Source: a bacterium (GTDB lineage Bacteria > SZUA-79 > Acidulodesulfobacterales > Acidulodesulfobacteraceae). Taken from it: a stretch of DNA of 64,000 nucleotides. Positions within the stretch are counted from its first letter, which is position 1, and every line of letters starts with the position of its first letter. The DNA is taken from positions 1 to 64,000 of the forward strand of contig JAKAOK010000001.1 in the NCBI GenBank assembly GCA_021812245.1, written 5' to 3'. The notes under the pieces are model-generated. The model worked only from the letters and a program-made list of their open reading frames with translations, was not told the DNA's origin and did no database searches. Of the stretch, positions 1 through 8,181 are shown piece after piece. The position numbers were made by a program, and so were the translations under genes.

Positions 1-229
1 CCCGTTGGGTGAAATCTTAAATCCCCATATTGTCATTCCCGCGAAAGCGATATTTCCATCCGTGTTTATCGAAGCATGTCTTTGATACGGATGGAAATGC
101 CAGAAAATAAATTCCTAAATCGGGATTTGGGTATAAAATTGCCGGGCCGATTTAAAAATACCGTTTTTGGTGTAAATTAATTATTAATTATACTTGGCTA
201 ATGAAAATGGAGATACGACATTGATATTT

Positions 230-667
230 CTATGAAAGTTTATTTGCAATTAATTTATAAATATTTTTCATTGTTTCAAAATATTCAAGGGCGGAAGTTA
301 TCGTTGCAATAATTTCATCGGTATTATCTGGATACTCGTGGGTCATTGTATTTCTTATCTGCCTTATTTTTATCCAGTCGTCCGTATTTAACACGTTTAA
401 CTTCTCAAGTTTATGCAAAATATCTATTAATGACATTGATTTATTATATTCCTGCAACTGCTCAAGAAATGCCGGAAATAATTTTTCTCCCATAATATCT
501 TGAATTTTACCGAATCTGTATATAAAAGAATCAATCGTTTTAATTCTGTTTATATCTTCCATATCTTCGGTTTTGAGCGGCAGGAAACTTTTTATCTCCG
601 AAACTATTAATTCTATTTTAGAAAACTGTTTATCAAGAACGTTTAGCGCATATTTAGGTTCCATCAA
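230..667 (-). CDS. HepT-like HEPN toxin
   Basis: 145 aa ORF with RNTMTHEY (RX4HXY HEPN RNase motif); overlaps the upstream MNT ORF by 4 bp. Confidence 0.85.
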   Translation of the reverse strand: MMEPKYALNVLDKQFSKIELIVSEIKSFLPLKTEDMEDINRIKTIDSFIYRFGKIQDIMGEKLFPAFLEQLQEYNKSMSLIDILHKLEKLNVLNTDDWIKIRQIRNTMTHEYPDNTDEIIATITSALEYFETMKNIYKLIANKLS

Positions 668-1023
668 ATCATTACTCCTGTTTTTTTCGCAATATTAAAA
701 ATATCCTTATCTTTGGAATTCTTTCCTTTTATAACGACGTCTATTTTTTGTTCACCTACTTTTTTTACAAGCTCAGTTAAAAAATTTATTTTTTTGTTAA
801 TAATTTCTTCAGCATCGTCGTCTGTCTCTATATAAATATCTATATCGCCTCCTTTTAAAGATAAATCCACTCTAGAACCGAATATATATATAGAAGGATC
901 GGTGAATATAAGATTTGCAAAATCTTTTATAGCTTTTACCTCGGAATCGTTTAACCTTACGTTGTTATAAATCATAATTATATTATTATATATATTTAAT
1001 TCATTGAAATAATTATAGCACAT
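664..1023 (-). CDS. MNT-type nucleotidyltransferase antitoxin
   Basis: FGSRVDLSLKGGDIDIYIE matches the GSx(n)DxD motif; paired with HepT. Confidence 0.85.
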   Translation of the reverse strand: MCYNYFNELNIYNNIIMIYNNVRLNDSEVKAIKDFANLIFTDPSIYIFGSRVDLSLKGGDIDIYIETDDDAEEIINKKINFLTELVKKVGEQKIDVVIKGKNSKDKDIFNIAKKTGVMI

Positions 1024-1034
1024 TAAGAAAAAAT

Positions 1035-1058
1035 GGTATCTGATTTATTTATTCCTTA
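1035..1058. repeat. AT-rich junction repeat, inverted copy A-prime
   Basis: ggtatctgatttatttattcctta; 19-nt inverted match to 1287-1306. Confidence 0.75.
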
Positions 1059-1063
1059 TAAAC

Positions 1064-1171
1064 GAATATCCGGAAACGGTTTTAGGGGTTCTGCTTCATA
1101 CCGGACGGGAAATTAAACGGCACGGCTCTAAGGTTATTGCAGTTCCGTGGCGATTGATAGATTATGCATAA
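1064..1171 (+). pseudogene. C-terminal fragment resembling a DUF4143-type ATPase
   Basis: Open frame EYPETVLGVLLHTGREIKRHGSKVIAVPWRLIDYA* resembles the usual C-terminus of AAA_14/DUF4143 proteins; no upstream gene body. Confidence 0.5.
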
Positions 1172-1286
1172 ATAAAAATGGCGTTAATAACACTCTTGGA
1201 CGGATTTTTCATTAAATCTTTGCTCGAAACAGATAACTCCGTGTTATTCCCTTTAAACTAAGCGTCATCAAACGCAGTCAGGAGTA

Positions 1287-1311
1287 AAGGAATAAATAAA
1301 TCAGACCCTTT
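1287..1311. repeat. AT-rich junction repeat, copy A
   Basis: aaggaataaataaatcagaccctt. Confidence 0.75.
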
Positions 1312-1334
1312 AATTCTTAGACCCTTTAATTCTT
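1303..1334. repeat. Tandem duplication of agaccctttaattctt (2 x 16 bp)
   Basis: Exact repeat at 1303-1318 and 1319-1334. Confidence 0.95.
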
Positions 1335-1362
1335 CTTCGAAGCATACATCCCTTTTGTTTCT

Positions 1363-1635
1363 TCAATAAACTTCCCCGTGACTCCCGATGTCTATTAACA
1401 GAATCTCGTCCTTGACAACCGTGAAAGACAAAATTATCCGATAAGAATACGTCAATGAAACGGCATATTTATTTTTGAATTTTCCTTGCAGCTTATGAAG
1501 TTTTAAAGAAGTATGACCGGGGTTTAACTCCAATAATTTAAGTATATTTTTATATTTTTCCGTAAGTTCGGCATGACGGCTTAAAAACGTTTTTTCTTTT
1601 TTTGAATAACTTTCGGTAAAAATTAGTTTAAACAT
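1363..1635 (-). CDS. RelE/YafQ-like toxin
   Basis: 90 aa; HKLQGKFKNKYAVSLTYSYRIILSF pattern typical of the RelE/ParE superfamily. Confidence 0.8.
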   Translation of the reverse strand: MFKLIFTESYSKKEKTFLSRHAELTEKYKNILKLLELNPGHTSLKLHKLQGKFKNKYAVSLTYSYRIILSFTVVKDEILLIDIGSHGEVY

Positions 1636-1883
1636 TAGATGCCGAGTCTTTTAAAATGTTCTTCCGAGCTTTCAATTATAAATTTTCCTTTTTTATAATC
1701 GTCTTCCGAGTCGATTATAGCCTTAAAAATATCCGCCTCTTTTAATCTTTCATATTCTTTTAACGAAAGCAGGACAAATTTTGTTTTTCCTCTTTTAGAT
1801 ATAAAAACCTCGTTTCCTTCCTCTATTATTTTTTCGATATTCGATAACCCTTTAGTTTTTATATCGTTAGCGCTAACAATCAT
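1635..1883 (-). CDS. Phd/YefM-type antitoxin
   Basis: 82 aa; N-terminal SANDIKTKGLSNIEKIIEEGNEVFISKRGKTKFVLLSLKEYERL; adjacent to the RelE-like ORF. Confidence 0.8.
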   Translation of the reverse strand: MIVSANDIKTKGLSNIEKIIEEGNEVFISKRGKTKFVLLSLKEYERLKEADIFKAIIDSEDDYKKGKFIIESSEEHFKRLGI

Positions 1884-1960
1884 TATTTTAACCTCCTGTT
1901 TAATCGTACTGTTAATAGTATTATAATATATTGACTATAAATTATCAATAATAATTTGTC

Positions 1961-1990
1961 AAAAATAAATAAATCAGACCCCTTTAATTG
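1961..1990. repeat. AT-rich junction repeat, copy B
   Basis: aaaaataaataaatcagacccctttaattg. Confidence 0.8.
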
Positions 1991-2016
1991 AATTGCTTTA
2001 ATTTCTTTAATTTTAA

Positions 2017-2060
2017 TTTAGAATACTATTGATATAAACTATGAGATTGGGGAAAAAGCG
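2017..2060 (+). pseudogene. Short shard of a PIN-domain vapC gene
   Basis: tttagaatactattgatataaactatgagattggggaaaaagcg is near identical, with small indels, to 4717-4755 inside the intact PIN gene 4505-4903. Confidence 0.7.
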
Positions 2061-2068
2061 AGGAACGA

Positions 2069-2467
2069 TTACTTGCAGTTATTGTTTAATTTCTTATCGA
2101 AACTTAATACCCCTATTTCAAGCTTTTTCGATTTTATACATATAAGACAATCTACAAGGCTTAAACAGGAATGACTGCCATGACAATCCAGGGCATGTAT
2201 AAAAGAATCCGTCGAACCTTCTTTAACGCCCTTAAAAGACAACAAGTTTTTTAAAACGTTTATTATTTCGCTTTTTGGAATGTCGTAAACCTTAGATAAA
2301 ACATAAAAAACTTCCATGAGGACGCTTTCGAGAATTACCGCCTTCCTCTTTCCGGCTTTTACCCCGACGAAGAAAGAATCCGCGATTTTAAATTGCCCTT
2401 CGTCGTCCTTTAAAAGATACCTAAGGATTATATTAGCGTCTATTATTTTATCTTCGGTCTCTTTCAT
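2069..2467 (-). CDS. PIN-domain ribonuclease toxin (VapC-like)
   Basis: DANIILRYLLKDD...VLMEVFYVLSKVY...LSLVDCLI...LSFDKKL acidic PIN pattern. Confidence 0.8.
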   Translation of the reverse strand: MKETEDKIIDANIILRYLLKDDEGQFKIADSFFVGVKAGKRKAVILESVLMEVFYVLSKVYDIPKSEIINVLKNLLSFKGVKEGSTDSFIHALDCHGSHSCLSLVDCLICIKSKKLEIGVLSFDKKLNNNCK

Positions 2468-2489
2468 ATAAAAGGCTGTTTGTTCCGTG

Positions 2490-2744
2490 TCATTTATTTT
2501 TAATTTTCTTATTATTGCCGTATTTGTCTTTCATGGCGGACTTCCATGCAATTTCCCTTTCTTCGGCGAATGAATAGTTTTTTTCCCGGGCATATTTACT
2601 TAATACCCCGGCGACGTCCTTAACAGGTTCAATCCCGACCCTTCCTTCTTCGACATAAAACCTTATTACGTCGCTTTTTAAGATATTTCTTATATGTTTA
2701 GGAATAGTAACTTGACCCTTAGCCGTTATTTTAGCAGCATTCAT
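2490..2744 (-). CDS. AbrB/MazE-type antitoxin
   Basis: AKITAKGQVTIPKHIRNIL SpoVT/AbrB motif; next to the PIN ORF. Confidence 0.85.
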   Translation of the reverse strand: MNAAKITAKGQVTIPKHIRNILKSDVIRFYVEEGRVGIEPVKDVAGVLSKYAREKNYSFAEEREIAWKSAMKDKYGNNKKIKNK

Positions 2745-2993
2745 TTTTTGAACCTCCTTACATTTTTATTATACATTACTTTTAACTAATGAGCAAGGAA
2801 ATTTTTAATTTTAAGGAAGAAAAGATAGTTTTCTATGTTTAACGACAGCTTTATACATTTCGTTCCCATCAACGATTCCCTTTTATAAAACCGCATGATA
2901 ATAATAATTATTTGCCCCGAATCTTAAAAATATGTATAATTTATATTAAAAAAAATCTGTAAAAAAATATAACGATTTTAAAAAATAGCCGCC

Positions 2994-4157
2994 TTGAATA
3001 ATAAAAAAATAAACGACCTTTTTTTAAGGATTTTAAACGGCTCACCCGTTAATTTTCTGCTGAGGCTTTTAAAATCCGCGAAAAAACCGCGGCCGTCCAA
3101 AATCGGCAAGGTTCTGTTCATAAAAATGGAAGGCATCGGGGATTCCATTTACCTTCTCGAAATTATCCACAGACTTTTCACGAGCTATCCTTCGTTAAAA
3201 ATAGACGTTCTTTCAACCGGCGGAAATCCTCTCTTTCCTCTATTTAAGGACTCCCTTGGCGAATCCCATAAATTCGGTTTAAAAATATTAAAGCCATTAA
3301 ATCCGCTGAGTTATATAAAAACCGTAAAAGATATAAATAAGGAAAATTACGATATAATATTCGATTTTACGGGAATGCCCGTAAATATTCCCTTAATGCT
3401 TTTATTTGCAAAATCTTACAAAGCCGGATTCGATATGCTGGATTTAAGAAAAAAAAGCTATAATTACGTTATAGGTATAGACAAAAACATTCATATATTC
3501 GACAACTATTTAAATCTTGTCAAACCGTTTCTTTCTATTTCCGGCGAAAAAAAATTCACGATATACGTGCCTAAAGCTACCGTAGAAACCGGCCGGGGGG
3601 GGCGTAATTTTATCAACCTCGTTTTATCCAGCAGCGGTGGCGGCAATATGAACAGGAGACTCCCACCTGATAACTCTGCTCTTTTAATAAACCTCCTTGT
3701 AAAAAACTTTCCCGGGTATAAAATAAACCTGCTTGGCGGCCCAACGGACTATGCCTATCTCGAACAGTTGTGCGGATTGCATGATGGATTAAGTTCGCGT
3801 GGCTTAACGACCGATATTGCAACGGATATCGTTTCCGTAAAAAGAACTAAAAACATAAGGGAAGCAATGGAACTTCTCAAAAATTCGCTGTTTAACGTCT
3901 GCATAGATTCGGGGCTTATGCATATATCTTCGCTTGTAAATCAAAATACCTACTGTCTTTTCGGATATTCAAGCCCGGTAAATTCTCTGCCGTTTAACAA
4001 TATCGGTTACTATGCCGCAGATATTGCCTGCGCGCCCTGCTCGTTTTACAAAACAAGCGAATGTAAAACTCTAGAGTGCATGAAAAAAATAGATGTAACT
4101 AAAATAATAGAAGTAGTCAGACAAAATTTAACGCAAGCAACGGCGGCTAACGCATAA
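2994..4157 (+). CDS. Glycosyltransferase family 9 (heptosyltransferase-like)
   Basis: KMEGIGDSIYLLEIIHRL N-terminal; CIDSGLMHISSLVNQNTYCLFGYSSP C-terminal GT9 motif; TTG start. Confidence 0.8.
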   Translation: MNNKKINDLFLRILNGSPVNFLLRLLKSAKKPRPSKIGKVLFIKMEGIGDSIYLLEIIHRLFTSYPSLKIDVLSTGGNPLFPLFKDSLGESHKFGLKILKPLNPLSYIKTVKDINKENYDIIFDFTGMPVNIPLMLLFAKSYKAGFDMLDLRKKSYNYVIGIDKNIHIFDNYLNLVKPFLSISGEKKFTIYVPKATVETGRGGRNFINLVLSSSGGGNMNRRLPPDNSALLINLLVKNFPGYKINLLGGPTDYAYLEQLCGLHDGLSSRGLTTDIATDIVSVKRTKNIREAMELLKNSLFNVCIDSGLMHISSLVNQNTYCLFGYSSPVNSLPFNNIGYYAADIACAPCSFYKTSECKTLECMKKIDVTKIIEVVRQNLTQATAANA

Positions 4158-4260
4158 AGAGTTAATGCACTGCGTTAATATGCAGCATTGACTAAATGAT
4201 CGAATATGATGTATAATTTATACATCATAAAGTATAATATTTAATTAAAAGGCGGAGATT

Positions 4261-4512
4261 ATGCATAGAACACAAATATACATAGAAGAGGAAATTTTTC
4301 AAAAAGCGAGGAAAGAATCGGAGATTTTAGGAATATCTATCTCTGAATTTATTCGAATGTCTATAAAGAAAAACATCCAAAAAAATTCGGCAAATAATAT
4401 AAATGTTTTTTTTGGCAATTTAAAACCTCTCGAAAGTTTTAAAGATATTAATCCTAAAGAATATGTTGATAATATTAGGTCAAAGAGCAGGATTTTAACG
4501 AATAATGAATAA
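4261..4512 (+). CDS. Ribbon-helix-helix antitoxin (VapB/CopG-like)
   Basis: MHRTQIYIEEEIFQKARKESEILGISISEFIRMSIKK; overlaps the PIN ORF by 8 bp. Confidence 0.8.
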   Translation: MHRTQIYIEEEIFQKARKESEILGISISEFIRMSIKKNIQKNSANNINVFFGNLKPLESFKDINPKEYVDNIRSKSRILTNNE

Positions 4513-4903
4513 ATCTACCGATAACATAAATAAAATATTTTTAGATACCGATATAGCGATTTTTTTACTTAAAAAAGAAACTAAATTTATAAAATCGTTT
4601 TTAAATTTATATAACAATGGAACAAGGTTTTTTTATAACCCTATAGTTAAAGCTGAAATATATGCAGGCGCTTTTAAAAGCGAATATGGCACAATCGAAC
4701 AATTCTTTAATATTTTAGAATGCATTGATATAAACGATGAGATTGGGGAAAAAGCGGGATTATATGCTAATGAATTTAAAAAATCTTATAACGGCATATC
4801 GCTTGAAGATTTTATAATTGCCGCAACCGTAAAAACATATGGTCTTAAACTCTGGACAAACAACATTAAGCATTATCCAATGGAAAATATAGAATTTATT
4901 TAA
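4505..4903 (+). CDS. PIN-domain toxin (VapC-like)
   Basis: FLDTDIAIFLLKKE...PIVKAEIYAGAF...SLEDFIIAATVKTYGLKLWTNNIKHY. Confidence 0.85.
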   Translation: MNKSTDNINKIFLDTDIAIFLLKKETKFIKSFLNLYNNGTRFFYNPIVKAEIYAGAFKSEYGTIEQFFNILECIDINDEIGEKAGLYANEFKKSYNGISLEDFIIAATVKTYGLKLWTNNIKHYPMENIEFI

Positions 4904-4947
4904 TTAATATAAGAAAAACAAATTAACAGGTAAAGAGATAAAAGGTT

Positions 4948-6273
4948 TTGGAACTGAGCGAAATAAAATCCATAAGAAAATCAGAAATTGACGCCCTTGC
5001 CGCCTCGCCAATAAAAAGAAAATTAAAAAAAATCGGCTACCTTTTAAGATACGGCATGCCGTTTAATAAATTTATTAAATATACTTTGTCTTACCTTTTT
5101 GCCCTTCCATTAGCGAAAATAAAAATAAATTTAGGAAGTAAGGCTGTTAGGGAAAAATATTTCGGAAATACCGGCAAGGACGATGCCGGCGGCGGCAACG
5201 GCAACGCCTGCTATATAGCCGTTAATATCGGCAACGCGGGCGTAGGAGACGCCATAGTAGCAATTAGATTTCTCAGGGATATGGCAAATTTCGTAAATGA
5301 ATCAAATAAAACAAAAACCGGAATTAACGGCAATACCGGTAATGGCAAAGACGAACTGTTCAAAAAAGCGGATGGCATGGAGGCCGAAAGCAGCGGAAAC
5401 AAAATCGTCTTCGACATTTTCTACAGATCGCCAGGTTCAATCGAATTCATAGCATCTCCGCTGACCGCCATAAGAAGGGTTTTAGATTTATTCGATTATA
5501 GCTGCCTGCATAAATTTTATGATATCGACTTTAGATTAAATACGTTTTTCATAAAAGAAGAAATTAACGAAGCGAGCCGCAAAAAGCTGTCTGATAAATT
5601 TCCCGCTCTTTTAAAAATTATCGAAAATATTAAAACTAATCAAGCCTCTCTCGAAAAATATATTAAAACCCGCCCTTTCAGCGAAGGCATCTTATCCGAC
5701 GACGTCACGGCAATGGGGCTTTCGAGGGCATCGTATTTAAACTATGCGGCTGGAATAGCTTACAGCTTTTCAAGTAGCGACAATGACATAGGCAAATGGA
5801 ACAAATCCGGGATAGGCCTTAATATCTCAATAGATTCAACCGCTACGACAAAATTCAACCTTAAAGACGTTAAATTCATCACCATTCACGACGGATGGGA
5901 CGAAAACACAAAAATATCAGATGAAATTTCTACTAAATCTTATCTGCCGGAAATGTGGTCTGAACTCATGAAATTATTAAAAAGTGAAATCCCCGGCTAT
6001 ACAATCGTCCAGCTCGGCGGTCTCGGCAACGGCTCCGACATAGAAGGCGTCGATTTAAACCTTAGAGGAAAAACGACGTTAAAAGAAGCGGCATCAATCC
6101 TTTCCGAATCTTCCCTGCACATCGATACCGACTCCGGACTCGTGCATATAGCGACTTCCCTTGGAACCAAGTGCGTCGTTCTGTTCGGCCCGACTAACGC
6201 CGCCTACTGCTCCTACTCCGAGGGTTGCTTTCGGCGGTTAACTCGTGCGCATTTATTTCTATTAAATAATTAA
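4948..6273 (+). CDS. Glycosyltransferase family 9, C-terminally truncated
   Basis: DTDSGLVHIATSLGTKCVVLFGPTNAAYCSY GT9 motif, then an atypical short tail (EGCFRRLTRAHLFLLNN). Confidence 0.75.
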   Translation: MELSEIKSIRKSEIDALAASPIKRKLKKIGYLLRYGMPFNKFIKYTLSYLFALPLAKIKINLGSKAVREKYFGNTGKDDAGGGNGNACYIAVNIGNAGVGDAIVAIRFLRDMANFVNESNKTKTGINGNTGNGKDELFKKADGMEAESSGNKIVFDIFYRSPGSIEFIASPLTAIRRVLDLFDYSCLHKFYDIDFRLNTFFIKEEINEASRKKLSDKFPALLKIIENIKTNQASLEKYIKTRPFSEGILSDDVTAMGLSRASYLNYAAGIAYSFSSSDNDIGKWNKSGIGLNISIDSTATTKFNLKDVKFITIHDGWDENTKISDEISTKSYLPEMWSELMKLLKSEIPGYTIVQLGGLGNGSDIEGVDLNLRGKTTLKEAASILSESSLHIDTDSGLVHIATSLGTKCVVLFGPTNAAYCSYSEGCFRRLTRAHLFLLNN

Positions 6274-6282
6274 AAGCGTCAT

Positions 6283-6513
6283 CTATCTCTTAGCATGTGC
6301 TACAAGCAGAACTTCTATATTATGGGTTTTTAAAGTTTTAATTATTTCCTTGCCGTTAAAAACAAGATATGCCTTTAAATATTTTTCGGCGCATTGCTGG
6401 GCATGGAAATAAACAGTGTCGGTGGCAGGTTTATCGGTTATTATTTCATCCTTGGCGGTTTTTAAGTCGTGTTCGGCTTTTATTATATAGTGGTTTGTCA
6501 GCTCTTCGTTCAT
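6283..6513 (-). pseudogene. HEPN-domain protein, C-terminally truncated
   Basis: FHAQQCAEKYLKAYLVFNGKEI..THNIEVLL HEPN pattern; ends before the expected C-terminal helices. Confidence 0.7.
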
Positions 6514-6857
6514 ACCGCCAAACCTTCTTTTAAAGCGTAATTCGTTAAATATCCGGATTTATTTTTTCTTTCGTTTACTGTATCCAAAGACTGAATTATT
6601 ATATCGCTTAAAATGTGTAATTCCGCAAGCCTAAGTCCTATCTTGCCTCTGATGTGCCTTTTTGTATTAAAATCTATCGTTTTATCTATTATAATGTAAA
6701 AATCCCAGTCGCTGTCTTCATTGTAATCCCCCCTTGCACGCGAACCGAAAAGATAAACGGCTTCGACTTTAAATCCAGCTTTTTCTATTTCTTCCGCAAT
6801 TATTTGTTTTGCGATATTTAATATATAATCTTTAGTTTTCCATATGATAATTATTAT
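6510..6857 (-). pseudogene. MNT nucleotidyltransferase ORF without an ATG in frame
   Basis: Reverse frame reads KTKDYILNIAKQIIAEEIEKAGFKVEAVYLFGSRARGDYNEDSDWDFYIII...YALKEGLAV*; closely resembles 46865-47236; the only nearby ATG (6841-6843) is out of frame. Confidence 0.75.
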
Positions 6858-7073
6858 ATCATTGTTTTATTTTTTTACCTGAGAAATTTTCAAAAGGAGA
6901 CATTGCCGGTTTATTATAAAAATTTTAATTCGGAGTTAACATTTTTTTACACTAGTAAGTATGTTCGTACCTATCTACCGATACGCTTAAAAAAGCGGTT
7001 GACGAAGTGTGGGGAAAGAGTGATAAAAAGGACCCGTCTTAAACTCAAAATTTGGAAGGATTTTTCAGCGTTT

Positions 7074-7318
7074 TTAAAAAAGTTTTTCCATCAATTCTTT
7101 TTTGTCTATACCCAAATAATTCGCAACATCGTTTAAGATGTTATTAAACGTTCCAATTTAAATAAAATATGGTCACGTATCGTAATTCTATGTTCAAAGC
7201 CTTTATAATTAGACTTTAAACTGAAATGACTGCCAGCTTGCCTGTCAAATTGTTAGCCGTATTGGGATAGTAATTTAGCCAAATCGCGACCGAAGATATT
7301 GCGAGGGATTTTAGGCAT
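7074..7318 (-). pseudogene. hicA: HicA mRNA interferase pseudogene
   Basis: MPKIPRNIFGRDLAKLLSQYG*QFDRQAGSHFSLKSNYKGFEHRITIRDH then frameshift to KIGTFNNILNDVANYLGIDKKELMEKLF*; one in-frame TAA and one frameshift. Confidence 0.85.
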
Positions 7319-7523
7319 ATGCGAAAACTTCTTCTTTAACTCGATGAAGCCTTACAACCGGCGGAATATCAGATTTGTTCTCGAAATGGCATTCCAGGGC
7401 ATTTTTAATGTTTTCTTTTAATTCCGACAGGGTTTCCCCTTCCGTAAAAATAGAATAACCTAAAGCCTTGGCATTATATCCTGACTCAATATCTTCTTCT
7501 ACTATAAAAATTATCTCATTCAT
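7311..7523 (-). CDS. hicB: HicB-like antitoxin
   Basis: 70 aa; GYNAKALGYSIFTEGETLSELKENIKNALECHF; stop overlaps the hicA pseudogene start. Confidence 0.75.
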   Translation of the reverse strand: MNEIIFIVEEDIESGYNAKALGYSIFTEGETLSELKENIKNALECHFENKSDIPPVVRLHRVKEEVFAYA

Positions 7524-8181
7524 ATTATATGTAATTATATACCGTTTAGATATAATAATAAAGCAAATATTTTATTGATATAATAAATACCGTTTTCATC
7601 TTGTTTATAATTTATGCAATTTAATTAACCCGTTAATAATTTTAAAAATATTTTTTATAATATCTAAATATCTATGTTTTTTCAAAACAATTCCACAAAA
7701 CCTGTTAATAACCTTAATTTCCCCGTAAAACTATATACTTTTACGGGCATTATCGAACAAAACCTCGAATATATATTAAACCTTATTTCTACGCTCGAGG
7801 ACCCGTCCGTAAAATATAAAAACGAAGACTCCCGAAACTGAATAAATGCCCCGTAACATCATACACGCCTGCAATAGAAGAAAAAATATCAAATATTTTT
7901 TTAGACATTGAATGTTTCAATATATTATTTTAATTACACTCAAAATTGCCGATGAAAATTCTAAAAACTGCTTTAAAGTATTACCAATACTGGATTCTCG
8001 CTTACGCGGGAAAGTTTATTTGAAACTTCATATACCTTCGGCACGCGTTGAAAGGCGCACGCCGCCATTTGCGTGCCAAATATACTGAAAGTCATATAAA
8101 CGCATGCCGTTTATGGCGAAGCGATAATTTTGAGGCACTCTGCTTTGCTTTGAAAATCTGCTAATTGAATTATATAATCAC

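Noticed and set aside
3613-3822. 69-aa antisense ORF within the GT9 gene
   Set aside because: Fully antisense to a well-supported CDS. The same applies to the other short antisense ORFs over dnaJ, dnaK, gmd, asnB and the 867-aa gene.
6903-7136. 77-aa plus-strand ORF
   Set aside because: Overlaps the reverse-strand hicA pseudogene and has no recognisable domain; probably spurious.
7675-7842. 55-aa plus-strand ORF MFFQNNSTKPVNNLNFPVKLYTFTGIIEQNLEYILNLISTLEDPSVKYKNEDSRN
   Set aside because: Has plausible composition but no recognised family or partner; not enough evidence to call.
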